Positions 13,201 to 25,649 of a stretch of 64,000 bases of DNA are shown in pieces. Source of the stretch: Amblyornis subalaris (lineage: Eukaryota; Chordata; Aves; Passeriformes; Ptilonorhynchidae); the NCBI GenBank assembly GCA_018881555.1, contig JACAXG010000064.1:992001-1056000 (forward strand), given 5' to 3'. The translations under genes were made by a program, and so were the position numbers. The stretch's first letter is position 1. Every line of letters begins with the position of its first letter. A model generated the notes under the pieces. That model saw nothing but the letters and a program-made list of their open reading frames with translations. It ran no database searches and was not told where the DNA came from.

Positions 13201-16200
13201 AAAANCAGTCTCCCCAAAAGAGCCATTAGCATGCTCACAGATCCTGGATCTGACACGCAGGTGGCCAGTTCGATGTCCAGGCAGTGTCAGCTGGACTGTC
13301 CCTGCACATCATTCCCTGGTGTTAGCAGCAGACATCCCCTGTAACGGCTGAATGCCTGCAATGGAGAATAAATTCCTGCTCACCTTTAATCTCAGACCTT
13401 CAAGTCTGAGCTTGGGTGATACCTCNTAATATCAAGGCTTCTAGAAGAACTCAGGTGGGTCTGTAGGCACACAAATATCTCAAGATTGCTGAGTGCTCTT
13501 TCGGCAGCCTCTGTACCTCCAGGTCAACTGCAACTGTGCTGGCAGTAGCCTGGGTCTATTCCCTTGCTCTTGCCTTTCACCCCAGCTCCTTCACAGAGCC
13601 ACTCACTGCTATAATTTCATCCAACCTCTTCATGAAGATAAGACGTGTTTTCCAGAAGGGTGAAATGTTCCCCCCTTTTTGAGGAGTGCCTCTACAGCAC
13701 TATGCTTAGACAGGTTTTTGTAGGAACGATGAGCCCCAAGGAAGACTGAGAAATGGAACAGCTAATGAGACTGAACTACAGGGTTTTTTAAGCACAAATC
13801 TCTGCTCAGAATGAGAGATACATATAGATTATAGCTATAAACAGAGCGCTCCCTGAGCTTCTACGTAGCTCAGGGNAGCTCTGGCTCCTCCTCTGCAGTT
13901 CCTTCGAAAGAGATGGCAGCAGATCTATCTGTCCAAAATGTCCCACTCAATTAGAAAGANGGCAAATCCCAACATCAAGTGGATAAATTAATCTCTATTC
14001 GTCTATATTTTGGTTTTATTAGCCTTGTGTCTGAAAAAAAACCCCACCCAGTGCAGAACTGCTCTTAAGATCTAAACCAGTAACACATGGAGCTCAACAC
14101 AAGCCAGAAAGAAAGCAATGAAGGGGATTTAAGATCCCAGCCCAGGAGCTGCTCCTGCATACCTGTGCAGGGTTATTAATAAGGCCAACTTTTCAAGAGC
14201 CGTTTCAGCTGATGCCTGAGCTGCAGAATCACCACCTGTCAGCTCCATGACCAATGTGGCCCCTGATAGCAGACTCAGCTCAGGCACACTTAGCTCACTG
14301 TCTGGGTTGCATTTAAGCTCTTTGTTTTCTTTATGAGACGAGGATTTGCCAGCCTCAGTACTTCTATATACTGACAGCTTAACTGCTGATGTCAGATTTT
14401 GCTGAGAAATGAGTTAATTTATGATTGCATGAAATGTTTGTCAAAAAGACAAAACACTTGGATCTGTTGGCAGTATATAAAACTATAAATACCAGAGAAC
14501 ATAGTGACAGGAGCCAACATTTATTAAAATTATGGCCTGTAATGTTTTCAATAACCTCTTTCATTTGATTATTATTATTTCACATTGGGAGGTTTCTAAA
14601 AACATATGATCCAGGCAGGCAGAGCATGCCTAGAATACAGGTGGGCAGCAAGTTCCAGCGTGAAGGACTTGGAAAGGGGAACAAGCAGAGATGGCAGAGA
14701 AGTCTGTGATCACCTCTAGTCATCTTTAGATTTCTCCACAGGTAAGTTCCACCACTCCTTCTGGTAGAGGTGCTGCTCCTTCTCCAGTGACTTTTTGATG
14801 TCTTTACTGCAGCTACTTGGATAGTAATCATGTTGGAGTAACACTAGGAAAGTGAAAAGCAATCTGTCTTCCTCCTGCCCTTCTGAAGCCACTCTGCAGA
14901 ACCGAACCCCTGTGGGTTATGGCCAAGGGTCACGGTTGCATTTGGCAGCCCCAGACAGCTTTCGATCCGTGAGTTCATCAGGGCTCTTGGTGCACTGAAC
15001 AAGGTAGAGACCCTTTATAACAAGCTGTTCTTGTTCACTCCCACCCTCCTCCTGCTTCCTTTGGATCCCAGATCCCTCCAAGAAAAAGGCTTCCCTTCAG
15101 CTATACTCTGTCCTTGCTGTTTATGTCACTGATCAGGACTCTGCCATGCCAGTCTCCAGACAGCTACACAAGAGGGAGCTTGCTGTAGTGAATCTTACAC
15201 CTAAAGGTTGTTAAATAAAGGGCAGAAAAGGAATTAGATGTCCAGAGAAAGCAGGTAATTTACTTGAGAGTAAATTATGACTGAACTGGTGACAGATCTT
15301 ACGTGTCCCAACAAAAAGCTTAGCTCCATGTCCACTAATCCTGCCACTTAGTATTTTCCTCCTTGCCCTAACCTGTCTTTCGTGTTCATTCCCATTGTAT
15401 TCTCATGCACACTATTCCCTTTTTACCTGGGCCTTTCACTCTTAGGGGAATTTTCTGGACTTCTACCTTATTCTCTGCTTCACTAAAATATTTTCCTGCT
15501 ACTGGCCCTCAGTGAAAATAACACTGTGGGTTTCATTTCATCCCATATTCTTTAGGGTTTGCATGTCTCAAGTTGCTCTTGACCATGTTTGTCCAGAACA
15601 CAACCAAGGAAAGAACCATCAGTATGAGACCAGCAAAATTCCAGATAGATAGCATAGCAGAGTCACTCCACTGTCAATGCATCAGCCTTTCCTCAGTATT
15701 TGCTCCAATTCTCTGTTTAACTTGGTTTTAAATAGATTGTCCAATCATTCCTTTGGGGGACTAGAGCATATTGCTCAGCACTAGATCTCTGTCATTTATG
15801 GGCACTGCTATACCAAAGATACAATCCCCTTTCCATGAAACGTGCAGCTCCAGTCAGGCTCCTCTCAAATCAGGCTCATGGCAATGTCATGAAGATATTT
15901 CCATTATTGAGATTGCTATGAATCTGTGTATTGAGTAATACTTAACCTCCTCTGGTAATCTCAACACTGGCAAAAGCTTAATTTTATACTAAAATGTGGA
16001 GTTCCGGGGAAAGTCTGAGTGGAAGACATCTGCTTCTTTTTTACATTTTGATTCTTCAGGCTCAATTCAGTTGCCCAAAAGTAGATGTGTAGTGATTTTT
16101 AACATCTTAAAAATGGCATCCAGAATTGCTGCACAGGTATGCCCTAGGAGCTACAGGACAGGCAGTCTCAGTCCCCAGTGTTAGGGACTCTGAAGTGGTC

Positions 16201-16372
16201 CTAGATGTCTTTCATCAGGCATGGTGGCCCCTTTCCTGGTGAGCCCAAAACAGGAGCGAAGCAGGGCACAATTTCAAGCTCAGCTTATCACATTTCCCAG
16301 GCTGTTATCTCCTGCATAGCCAGCAAGGAACAAATTGGCATCCCTGAGACCCCTCTGCCCCTTAGATCCTCA
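10277..16372. other. no gene seen
   Basis: About 6.1 kb. A-run of 16 at 12305-12320. AT-rich block at 10330-10570. Short open frames on both strands match nothing I recognise. No RNA gene or further repeat was recognised. Confidence 0.4.
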
Positions 16373-16405
16373 GTTGCTCCTCTTCTGCTGCAGAAGAGGA
16401 GCAAC
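16373..16405. repeat. perfect 15-bp-arm hairpin
   Basis: The left arm GTTGCTCCTCTTCTG (16373-16387) is exactly complementary to the right arm CAGAAGAGGAGCAAC (16391-16405), with a 3-base centre CTG. The flanks do not extend the pairing. Too short for a usual pre-miRNA. A template-switch mutation is one possible origin. Confidence 0.95.
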
Positions 16406-19400
16406 ATCACAGCCTCTTAAAACATCTTCTCTGATCCGTACAACCAGCTGGGGCAGAGATCTGAGCAAGAAAAAACATATATATTTTGACAGAATGTTTT
16501 CTAGGCTTTTCAGGAGAAACTCTGGCCATCACAGATCCTTTTCTGACTTGTAGGAAAAAATTAGCAACATAAACGGCCAGTATAAGGATGTGGTCCCTTG
16601 ATCTTGAAAGCATGAGCAGTCAGGCAAAGAAACTGCATTAGCAGAAAACAGAGATAGCTGCAGCAGTTAACCTGTTCCAGTACTTAGAGGGTCACAGTAG
16701 TGCTAAATATGCTCTCCTATTGGGAATATTGTCGTGGAAGGGCACTCTGAAGACATCACAGAGAGTTTCTGAGACTTCCCAGAGACAGTATGACCAGTCA
16801 GGTCCTCAGGGGTGTCAGTCACTCATGTTTTCAAAAGCATTCATGATGCTAAACATTTTTCAAGACGTGTGTCTCTCTACACAAGCTGCTTTACCAGCAA
16901 ACTTTCACTTTTCCTGGTGTTTTTACCTTAGTACAGCAGAGATTTTCAGTCATTCCATCTTACAGCACTGAGGAGTTTGCTGCCAACAGAAGAGCCAACA
17001 CTGAGCAGTTCTACTGGAGTTTTGCATACTCAGTCATAAAGAAAGATATTGCCTAAGAAGCAAAGAAAATTAATAGGTGCTTTTAATTACATGATCGATT
17101 TGTTATGATGTGTGAGATTAGCCCTGGCCAAGGGATGAAATTCTGCCCAGTTGCTCCCTCCTCCCTGCCACTGCTGCCTTTGGCCCTTTCTGGAACCTGT
17201 CATACCCCCAGCACCCCCAGACTGGCTGAGGGGCTCGGTGGGACCCTGAGGTGGCACCGCTGGAGCCCCCTGGAACCGTCTGTGTCCAGCATTGGACAGC
17301 CCTGAACTCTCCTCACTGGGACCCTCCCGCAGCCCCAGTGCCAGCACCTGGGCACGTGCACCTCATACACATGAGAACAGTCTTTAAACAGAGCTAAGGC
17401 ATTTCATGTTTAAGGAGCACTATACCTCTGTTTTAGCTTAAAAATCAATTATAAGAATATGATAGTAGCAGAACAAATTAAAGAAGAAATATATAATTAG
17501 AGGAAATTTATGTTTTGTGGGTCCTACAGGATATTGATAACTTGAATGTTTAAAGACATGACTGTGGGGCAGGTTCAGCCTAATCTCTTTAAACTGTGGG
17601 CTCACAGACATGAACTCCAGAGGTGCCTTGTTAAGTAGGAAGGGCGGTGGCAGAGCTCTGATCATCTTCAGCAGGTGAAGGTCAGAAAAAATCCATATGA
17701 GCCTTGAGCAAACACAAATAAGTATAAGTTTGCTTCTTAGCCAGGAAATGAGTCTGCTGCCTTCACCGACCCCATGAAGCTCAGCACCAGGGTATGGCAA
17801 TGAGGCAAGGTGGGCAACAACTGCACAGCAAGTCCTTCTCTTTATGTGGTCTAAGACTGCTTGAGCCAAGCCACAAGGATCAGTCATAACCTCTCAACTT
17901 GCTCCTCGGAGCAACTGTGACTCAGATCCTTAATTTGGCTTGCCCGCTGTTTGGTTCCTGCTGTGTTGCTGGGGTTCAGCTGAGTTGGATGCGCAGCAAA
18001 TTGTTGAAGTGGTTCTCAAGTGGAGAAAAAGCAAGTTTAAAACACAGCAGAGAGAAGAACACACTTTTGACAGTAGATCTTTGGTCCTCCTTGCACCTGG
18101 AAGCCCTTTTTGAGGAGAGGTAATAGATTGGCAGGACACTTTAATATCACAGTTAGACAAGATGGACACCATCAAGAAAGATTCCAGATGCTGAAAACAC
18201 AAGGAAGGAAAAGGTAGCAATGAAGTAAATAGCCCAGCAATGTCTCTTTCCTCCCTCACAGTTCTAACAACAAGGAAATTAGCTTTGAAGGTTTTCAATA
18301 CCACAAAATGACTGAAACTCAAAGAAAACAACTCTCCTCTGAAATTAATCACAGTGCTTGCAAATTCCCCGCCCTGGATAGGGCAGGCTTCATCTGCCTG
18401 CTCTTTTATCTGTCTCTCGTGCAACTGTGGAAATAAATTCTGCTTAAAAAAAAAAATAATAAGTGTTTTAGATCTTGTACCTCAGCCAAGATTCAATGTA
18501 CTTTTCAACGTCAGCAAATTGGAAAATCTCAGTGTAAGTTGAAAGTTGAAATAAATGAGCTCTGAGATCTCTACCTCGGTGGGAGGATTTGTTTTGTCTT
18601 TTCTTCTTCTTGGCTGCTTGTGACTATTTTTTTTTTCCCTGAGGTTTCTTGCCTCTTTCCTTACCGTGTCACAAGCAAAACAAGAAAACATTTGATGGTG
18701 CAGTCTGTTAAGGAAGATAGAGAAGAGGGCAAACTCACTGCCCAGCTGAAGGCATCACAAGTAGGCACTTTCTAGTGAAAAAAGGTGGGAAAGATCCAGC
18801 TGCCTCTGCAGATGCCAGATCCAAAGACCCATTTCCAGACACAGGAGCCTGGATTGCTTACAGAGGCTGCATTGTAAAGAGAAGACATTAAATTCTATGA
18901 AGCAGCCCTTAGGAAAAATAAATTACTCCCCCCACCCTCCGCACTGACCCTCTCTCTCCAGCCAAGACCTCCCAAAGGCGCATTCAGCCACTGTGAGATT
19001 CAGAATGGCAAATCCTACTTTGGAGCGTGGTTTTATGGTAGAAACCTTGCACTTGGGAAAGTGCTCAGGGTCTCGGCACAGGGAAAGGATTTTTCTGAAA
19101 AGGATCTATAAAAGCCACACATGAAAGCCAAGAGCACACATGGTAGGAAATGAGAAATGCCAAAGGCAGATTAATCCCTCTCCTCTTTAGGATCTAAGTG
19201 TCTTAGTGCAATGCTCATTTAACCACCCTCCTTAAGACAGGAGCTACCTTTCAAAGAGACTGCTGGAAGTGCAAGTGTCAGCCTGGAATGTAGAAGTGGG
19301 ACCACGTGTATGAAATCTCTGGGAATGCAAGTTAAGCCAGATCCTGATGATTTCGTATCCTTGTGAGCCATTTTTGCTCGGTAAGATCTTGTCCCATACT

Positions 19401-21022
19401 GTTTCCTTCTTATGAAAGGTGAGGAGCCCTGACTGGAGCAGCAGCCAGGATTATGGAGTTAACACCAAGCTGAGCAATGTCAAAATCTTATCAACTGTTC
19501 CAGCAATAAGAGGATGTTATTTTGAAACCGTGGGGGAAAACACACATGGAAAAACAAGCGATGGTGATGAATCTCAAGAAGTGATTTAGTGCCACTTATA
19601 ACAGGGGAGAACAATCACTCAGACTGATGAACAGTCTAATTAAGAGTAATTTATGAATAATAATTCCATCTGAATAGCCCGTGTGCATGTCCGTGCATGT
19701 GTGTGTTTGTGCAAATAGCGAGTCTGCCCTGGCTCTTGGAAATCCTGTGGGTGCTTTGGCAAGGTGGCTAATGAACCATAAAGCACAGAGATCCAGTTGT
19801 CTGACAATGCTTCATCATAAGAACAGGAAACGAAGTGTAAAAAAGGGATGGGATATGAATGCATTAAATGTTGCTTGTTTTTTTTACAGTCGTATGAAAA
19901 GCGTGAGCCACCAGCAAATGGAATTGTACCAGGCAGCACCGGAGGTGTTTCAGATGCATTCTTTGATCACTCGTGCTCCTGAAGCAGAGAAGATTTTGTC
20001 TTGCCTTAGTTTTAAGGATCACACACCAAATTCCTTGTTGCAAGATTATTAAAAATATTTTTATCTGTCACAGCAAAAGCTATGAATTCCCTGAGAGGAG
20101 AAATACAGAAAAACAAATCCCTCCTATGATCTGTCATAAAGCAGTGGCTGCAGACCCAACATCAAGTTTTTATATATTTTTGTGTCTGGTTCTTATCTCT
20201 TAAACAAGTGTTTCTAAGGAGTATTAGATTTATAGTGCTGATAATGTGTAGAGCAATGTTTCTTGGCAAATTGCAGAAGGAATAAAAAGAAGAAAACATA
20301 GTGATTTTCATTTCTTTGTTTCTTTGCAAGGAACACTCATTAAGAACTTTGCTGAGAGATTACAATGATGTGGTCAGTGTCTCTTTTTTTTTTTTTTCCC
20401 CACTCAGGTATAAGATGTATTCCTATGAGAACATAAATAGTAGTATAAGTGAAGAATTGCCTGCTTTTTACAAAGAACACTGGAGAAACTGTTGCTGCAG
20501 TGCTGTCTGCAGTTTTCTTGTCTGCATTCTAGGATAACTAGAACAGGGGCTGACAGATATGACATGGAGAAACACCACAGGAGAACATCTAGGGTGGGCT
20601 TGGAAGTCAGGAGAGGCTTCTGAGCAGCTTAGATAAAGATTCATCATNCCTTCTTTTACCTCTGCTTCATATCACCATCTCCCACCTTCTTTTTCTAGTA
20701 ACTTGGGAATGTCCAGTTCTACCTTCTTCCACACGAATAACTTGCACTCTCTGGTTGCTCCAGACCTTCTGTCCTTCAGCCATCAATCTGCTTCTGGCTG
20801 TGTAATCTGTTTATTTCCTCCCCAAAGAGACTTTTGTCCCGCCTTCTTTCCAAACAGCTTCTGGCAACACACAGCCACACTCAAGTTCCAGTNCAACATC
20901 CAGCAAGGATTCCCATGGCCCTTCGCTCCTCTTACACTTTTCCAACCTTTCTTCCCACCTTCAGAGCCCTCAGAGCAATTCTGCCAAGCTGAGCTTGCTC
21001 AGCAGCANGGGGGTAAAATGGG
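16406..21022. other. no gene seen
   Basis: About 4.6 kb. The stretch 17105-17370 is clearly GC-rich compared with the flanks and contains GGCACGTGC (an E-box core) but few CpGs. The open frames at 17438-17887 and 17930-18424 on the minus strand match nothing known to me. T-run at 20383-20397. Confidence 0.4.
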
Positions 21023-21241
21023 AAGTACGTCTGGGGTTAACCCCAGTAGGCAGCTCAGCACCACACAGGCACTCAGCCACTCCNTTCCAGTGGGATGGGG
21101 GAGAGAATCGGAAGGGTGAAAGTGAGAAAATTCGTGGGTTGAGATAAAGACAGCCTAACAGACAAACAGACAAAAACTGTGTGCTCAGGCAAAGCAAAAT
21201 AAGGAATTCNTTCACTGATTCCCATCAGCAGGCAGATTTTT

Positions 21242-21386
21242 GAATCACAGAATCGCAGAATANTCTGAGTGGGAAGAGATCCACAAGGATCATCGAGTCC
21301 AGCTCTTAAGTGGATGGCCCATACAGGGATCAAACCCATGACCTCGGTGTTATGAGCACCGGGCTCTGACCAGCTGAGCTCATCTC
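21242..21386 (-). mobile_element. tRNA-Ile-derived SINE with CR1-like tail
   Basis: The head (about 21315-21386) read on the minus strand is close to tRNA-Ile: GAGCTCAGCTGGTCAGAGC (A box), GGTGCTCATAACACC (anticodon arm, loop now CTCATAA, so CAT replaces AAT), GGGTTTGATCCC (B box) and GTATGGGCCA at the 3' end of the tRNA part. The tail (21242-21314) reads GCTGGACTCGATGATCC, then CTCAGANTATTCTGCG and GATTCTGTG repeats, which is the 3' end of a CR1 subfamily. This matches what I remember of songbird TguSINE1, mobilised by CR1. It sits inside the LTR, so it inserted later. It is not a functional tRNA gene. Confidence 0.85.
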
Positions 21387-21542
21387 AGCCAGTTCCAGGA
21401 AAGTGCAGCTTCATCACACGTGACGGTGACTTAGGAAGACAAACGTCATAACTCCAAACTTCCCGCCCTTCCTCCTTCTTCCCTCCAGCTTTGTATGCTG
21501 ACCATGACACCACATGGTATGGAATATCCCTNTGGACAATTC

Positions 21543-21873
21543 ATAGAATCATTGAGGTTGGAGAAGATTTTCAAGGTCATCGAGTCCAACCTTTGACCAA
21601 ACACCACCTTGTCAACTAAACCACAGCACTGACTGCTATGTCCAGTCTTTCCTCAAACACCTCCAGGGATGGTGANCCCACTACCTCCCCAGGCAGCCTG
21701 TTCCACTGTTTGACCACCCTTTCAGTAAAGAAATCCTTCCTGATNTTCAACCCGAACCTCCCCTGTCACAGCTTGAGGCCATTCCTTCTCATCCTGTCAC
21801 TGGTCTCCAGGGAGAAGTGCCCACTCCCCCATCTTGCTACAACCTCTTTTCAGGTACTTGTAAAAAGTGATAA
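21543..21873 (-). mobile_element. CR1 LINE fragment nested in LTR
   Basis: Starts CATAGAATCATTGAGGTTGG and continues through CTCCAGGGATGGTG, CCAGGCAGCCTGTTCC and AAGAAATCCTTCCTGAT to the block CTTGTAAAAAGTGATAAG. LTR sequence resumes at about 21874 (GTGGGTTCATCTGTCCTGGC). It is closest to the copies at 9651 and 32023, judged by the shared AGACCACGGCACTGAGTGCC-type block. No clear target-site duplication is seen. Confidence 0.93.
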
Positions 21874-22006
21874 GTGGGTTCATCTGTCCTGGCAGCTTAA
21901 CAGCTAAAACACCAGTGTGTAACCAACGCTGTTTTCATCACAAATCAAAAACGTGACACCAAANCAGTTACTATGAAGAAAACTAACTCCAAACCAGCAC
22001 AGAGTA

Positions 22007-25000
22007 GAATAATGAGGTTTCAGCCTGTCTTCCCAATTAAGTGTCACAGCTGTTTCACGGGTGTGGAAGAGGNAGAAGCTTTGAGGGAGGTAAATAGAAA
22101 AAAAGGGGCAGTAAAAATGCAAAGCCCATGTGTAATTTTATGATCAAAGGCCTCTGCACATTTAGTAGAGCACAAGAGGAACCAGGTGCTTTGCTTGTAA
22201 CCTAATTCTTGAGAATCATTAGGCTAAAGAAACATCTAGTAGCCTTTATTTTCTTCAAAGGAGTAATTAGGTAATTCTCATCACCTTTTTTTGGAATTGT
22301 TCTCAATTATTTTTCTTAGGTTTTTGGTTTTTTTCAGTGTCTGAGACTCAGGTCGCTCTATAGAGAGACACAGACAAATAAAATACTCTAATAAATCTGA
22401 CTTCTCTCTACTTAGTCCTCAATCTAGGGAGTTACTTTCTTCTATAAAATCAATCAAAACTTTTTTTGAAAACTGATTGACTCTACCAAGTAATCATAAT
22501 GTGAGTAACTCAGATTTATTTCAAGCCACATTCTTCTTTACAGTTGCAGTAGAAGATGGGAAACAAAGGAAAGCCAATATACATCAACCTGTTCACATGC
22601 AGCAGCTCGTGGTACCCAGCAGTAGCATCCAAAAATAGCCCACAGAATGGGGAAAGATATAAATATATAGGTATATAGATGCATAGATATATAGATATCT
22701 CTAAAGTTTCAGAAAAAAATTATTCTGTCATTTCAAACAATGCATCTGGGAGGGAAAAAAAAAAAAGGGCGCACCTACATGATTTCTGGATTCAGACTTA
22801 CCAAAAATAGAAAACAGCTGGGTTCTGAAGTGCTCATTTTTTAAGGGAAGTGAGAAATAGAAGTGGCATGATGAGAAGATGGCACAGTAAGAGGCTCCAG
22901 TGGCTGGTGAGTGAGTATCAGCTTGGAGTTATGTTGGGTGAAGGGAGAGCCAGCTCATACCACACCGACCCCAGAGCAGAACATACACAGGGAATGCTCA
23001 GTATCAACAATGCTCTGGTGCTCTGCTTTCCCTAAAGGTGTGCCGACATTAGTGGGATGATAAAGCAGTTTACAGAATGAAAATTCTTCTGGGGAAATGT
23101 TGATCAAAAACATCTTCTATTCTCTTTGGATATTGCTGGAAATAACTGCCTGCTTTATAACCAACCAAAAGGAATTTGGTGATTGCATGAGGTCTACAAA
23201 GGCATATTAAAGGTGATATAGGTACTCAGTATGATCTACAAAAGAGCCTAAAAAGAGAATTGTAAAGCATTAGGCACCCATCCTGCTTAGGTCCTTTCAC
23301 AAGTGATGTGTGGCACCCTAACTCATCTCTGTATGCAGAAATTCCTTAACACCCCAAGTTTTAATCAGCATCCTTTAAATGACGTTTGAACCTTGGATTT
23401 CAAGCTTCAAGCACAGAAATGAATCACGAGTGGAATTTTCCCTTCACTTTTCAGCTCCTCTCTGAACCTTCCCTTCCCCCATCTCAGCATCTTCGGTGAG
23501 ACACAGGCTGTACTTGCACAGCACAGAAAGGCACCTTTTGTCTTCTAGAGGAAAGCAAGCAAAAGTGAGCCACCACGGCAGGACTGCACGTGTTCACTGA
23601 TCTGACACGTTTTGACTGATCTCTCCTCTTTGTCCCTTGTGTTTCTGTCTCAGCCTTCTCTCTCTGTCCTCAGCTTCCAGTGAGATCAACAGAAAGTTTC
23701 TTATCACACCCTGTTATTTGCAAACAGCAAGCTTGGAAAGCTTGAATATTTTTCCTTAAATGTATGCTCTGATTGTGGAAAAGCAGGGCNCTTAGAAAAT
23801 GTCAGCAAAATTGCTTCTGCTGTTTGAAGGAATAATGCAAAGGAAAGAAGCAGAGAAGAAGTAATTTAAAGTAAATCTAGGGAAGTAAATCTTCCATAGA
23901 CTTGAATTATTTCACTGTTTTCCTGACAAATCTCCAGCACCCTCATGCTCACCTCCACGCTTCACTCACCAGCACTGTCCTGTCCACTCTCCTTGTGCCT
24001 GGTGAGCTGCAGTTTCAGCAGAATGTGTTGCACAGGGTCTCCTAGTCCTCCTAAAACTTTCAGTCTAGCAAGCACCCTCCATCCCGGGTTTTGAGAAAAA
24101 TTTCTCCTGAGTTTGCTTCTTTTGGCCGGTAGGGACAATTATGGGACTGAAAATAGGTTGGCAGTCAGGCAGCCAAGAGGAGCAGAAGGGTCCAGAACCC
24201 AGCTATGACTGAAAATATGATGAGGAGCTGGAGGATTGTAAGGAAGGAGAAGGGAAAAGCACTGGGATGAGCAAAGGACTGGGCTCAGGCAGCACCACTG
24301 TCCCCAGAACAGCAAATACAATTCCCTGAGCTATACGACTGCCCTGGGATCCTGCAGCTTGCTGTCATAGTCCCACTGAAAATGGGACACAAGGGAAAAC
24401 ATGCAGCCCACCTGCCACATCATCACCAGCCCCCACAGAACCTGCACAGGGGGATGCAGGCTGGTCCTTTGCCATCCCACACTGCTCAGGGTGAATCTCT
24501 CATCTCCTGTGAGACAGAGGGCTAGACTGCTGCAAGAAATATGCCCTGAGGGCTCCNGGCAAATTACAAATGAAGTTTTCAGATTGACAAGTCTGTAAGA
24601 GACCCAGACACAATCTTGTGCTGGGAGAGAATGGCAGTAAAAAGCAATCGTGCTTTTATATTGCTGAGCAGAGGCAGTAAGCATTAAAAAAATGCTCNGC
24701 CAGCAAACTGAAACAGCAACAGCAAAACACCACATTTTTTGTCAAAATTCAAACCACCTCAAGGAGTAAATTAACGCTAACCAGTCCTGAGATCCTCACC
24801 CCCTCAGAAATGGCAGTGTTGACATATTTATTGTTTCANTAAGCTTCAAATGCTGGAATAGGGAGCCCTTAAAAGAAACCAGAGAATTTCAGGATGTGGT
24901 GNTTGTAAGTGCATTAGTTGTGTAGATGGGTAGTTCTTTTCCTGAGCTATTTTTAAAGACCNTAAGAATTACTCATCTATAGTTAGCACTGCTAGAAAAA

Positions 25001-25644
25001 TTATCTGTCCAGTATATTTCAGACATCAAGGCAAATAAGGAAACTGAGCACCATGGAGAAAGTACTGAGTGCTATTTTGTACTCAGCTCTGTATTCCAAT
25101 CTAATATTTGCTCCCACCTAGTTCAGTGGTCAGTGAGAATAAAGATTTCTTAGTTAAACTTTGAAAGCTCAAGAGATGAGACAGGTAAGTTATGATTGCA
25201 TTCATGATGGAGAAGAATAAAAAGAAGCCCTGAGGAACCACATCTTCAATGCCAGAATTGGGAATAAAGATTGATGTTCAAGTGTTCTGCCTGTGGGTGA
25301 ACCTCAATAACTCTGCCTTCAATAAGCACTGTTGCCAAAAGAGATGGTTTACTCTTATTATCCCAAGAAGCTCATGCTTGACCAAGTGCAAGTTTTGTGA
25401 AAGAGGGTCCTTGCATTATGAGGAAATACATTATGAGCTACTGCAGGAAGAGCAAGTGCCTGCCAGAGTCCTCCTTTCACCTTCTGCTNTGATCTGAATG
25501 GAGGATCCTGCTTCCTTCCAAGAAACACATCAACTTAGCATTCCTGATTTTCGTACTTATTGTGGAGCATTACTATGACTACCNGTGAAAAAAAAGAGAT
25601 CTGGGGCATTTTTTAATCAACACATAATATTCAAATTCCTCCAT
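22007..25644. other. no gene seen
   Basis: About 3.6 kb of unremarkable DNA. It contains the ATAG-rich microsatellite listed separately, an A-run near 22756 and scattered n bases. No coding, RNA or transposon signature is recognised. Confidence 0.4.
22655..22701. repeat. ATAG-rich imperfect microsatellite
   Basis: Irregular run of ATAT, ATAG and ATAGAT units over about 47 bases. Confidence 0.8.
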
Positions 25645-25649
25645 GAGTA

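Larger units (their letters stand above)
21028..22001 (-). mobile_element. solo ERV LTR, interrupted
   Basis: Matches a common avian LTR family recalled from songbird and chicken sequence. Read on the minus strand it starts TGTGCTGGTTTGGAGTTAG, includes the TATGGTATGGAATATCCC region in reverse, a TATA-like area near 21495, and near its 3' side CTGTCTTTATCTCAACCCACG. The flanks carry a 5-bp target-site duplication with one mismatch (AAGTA at 21023-21027, GAGTA at 22002-22006), which fits ERVL-type integration. It is split by a SINE (21242-21386) and a CR1 (21543-21873), and about 100 bp of U3 seem deleted beside the CR1. No internal retroviral genes are present, so it is a solo LTR. Its relative is at 25650-26785 in the opposite orientation. 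Confidence 0.85.

Noticed and set aside
16373..16405. microRNA precursor
   Set aside because: The hairpin is only 33 bases, with a 3-base loop and no extension of pairing.
17105..17370. CpG island or promoter
   Set aside because: GC-rich but with few CpGs and no transcription-start motifs.
17930..18424. 164-codon minus-strand open frame
   Set aside because: No recognised domain, no splice or promoter context, chance length.
21315..21390. tRNA-Ile gene
   Set aside because: The cloverleaf is degenerate, the anticodon is changed, and it is fused to a CR1-like tail. It is a SINE head.
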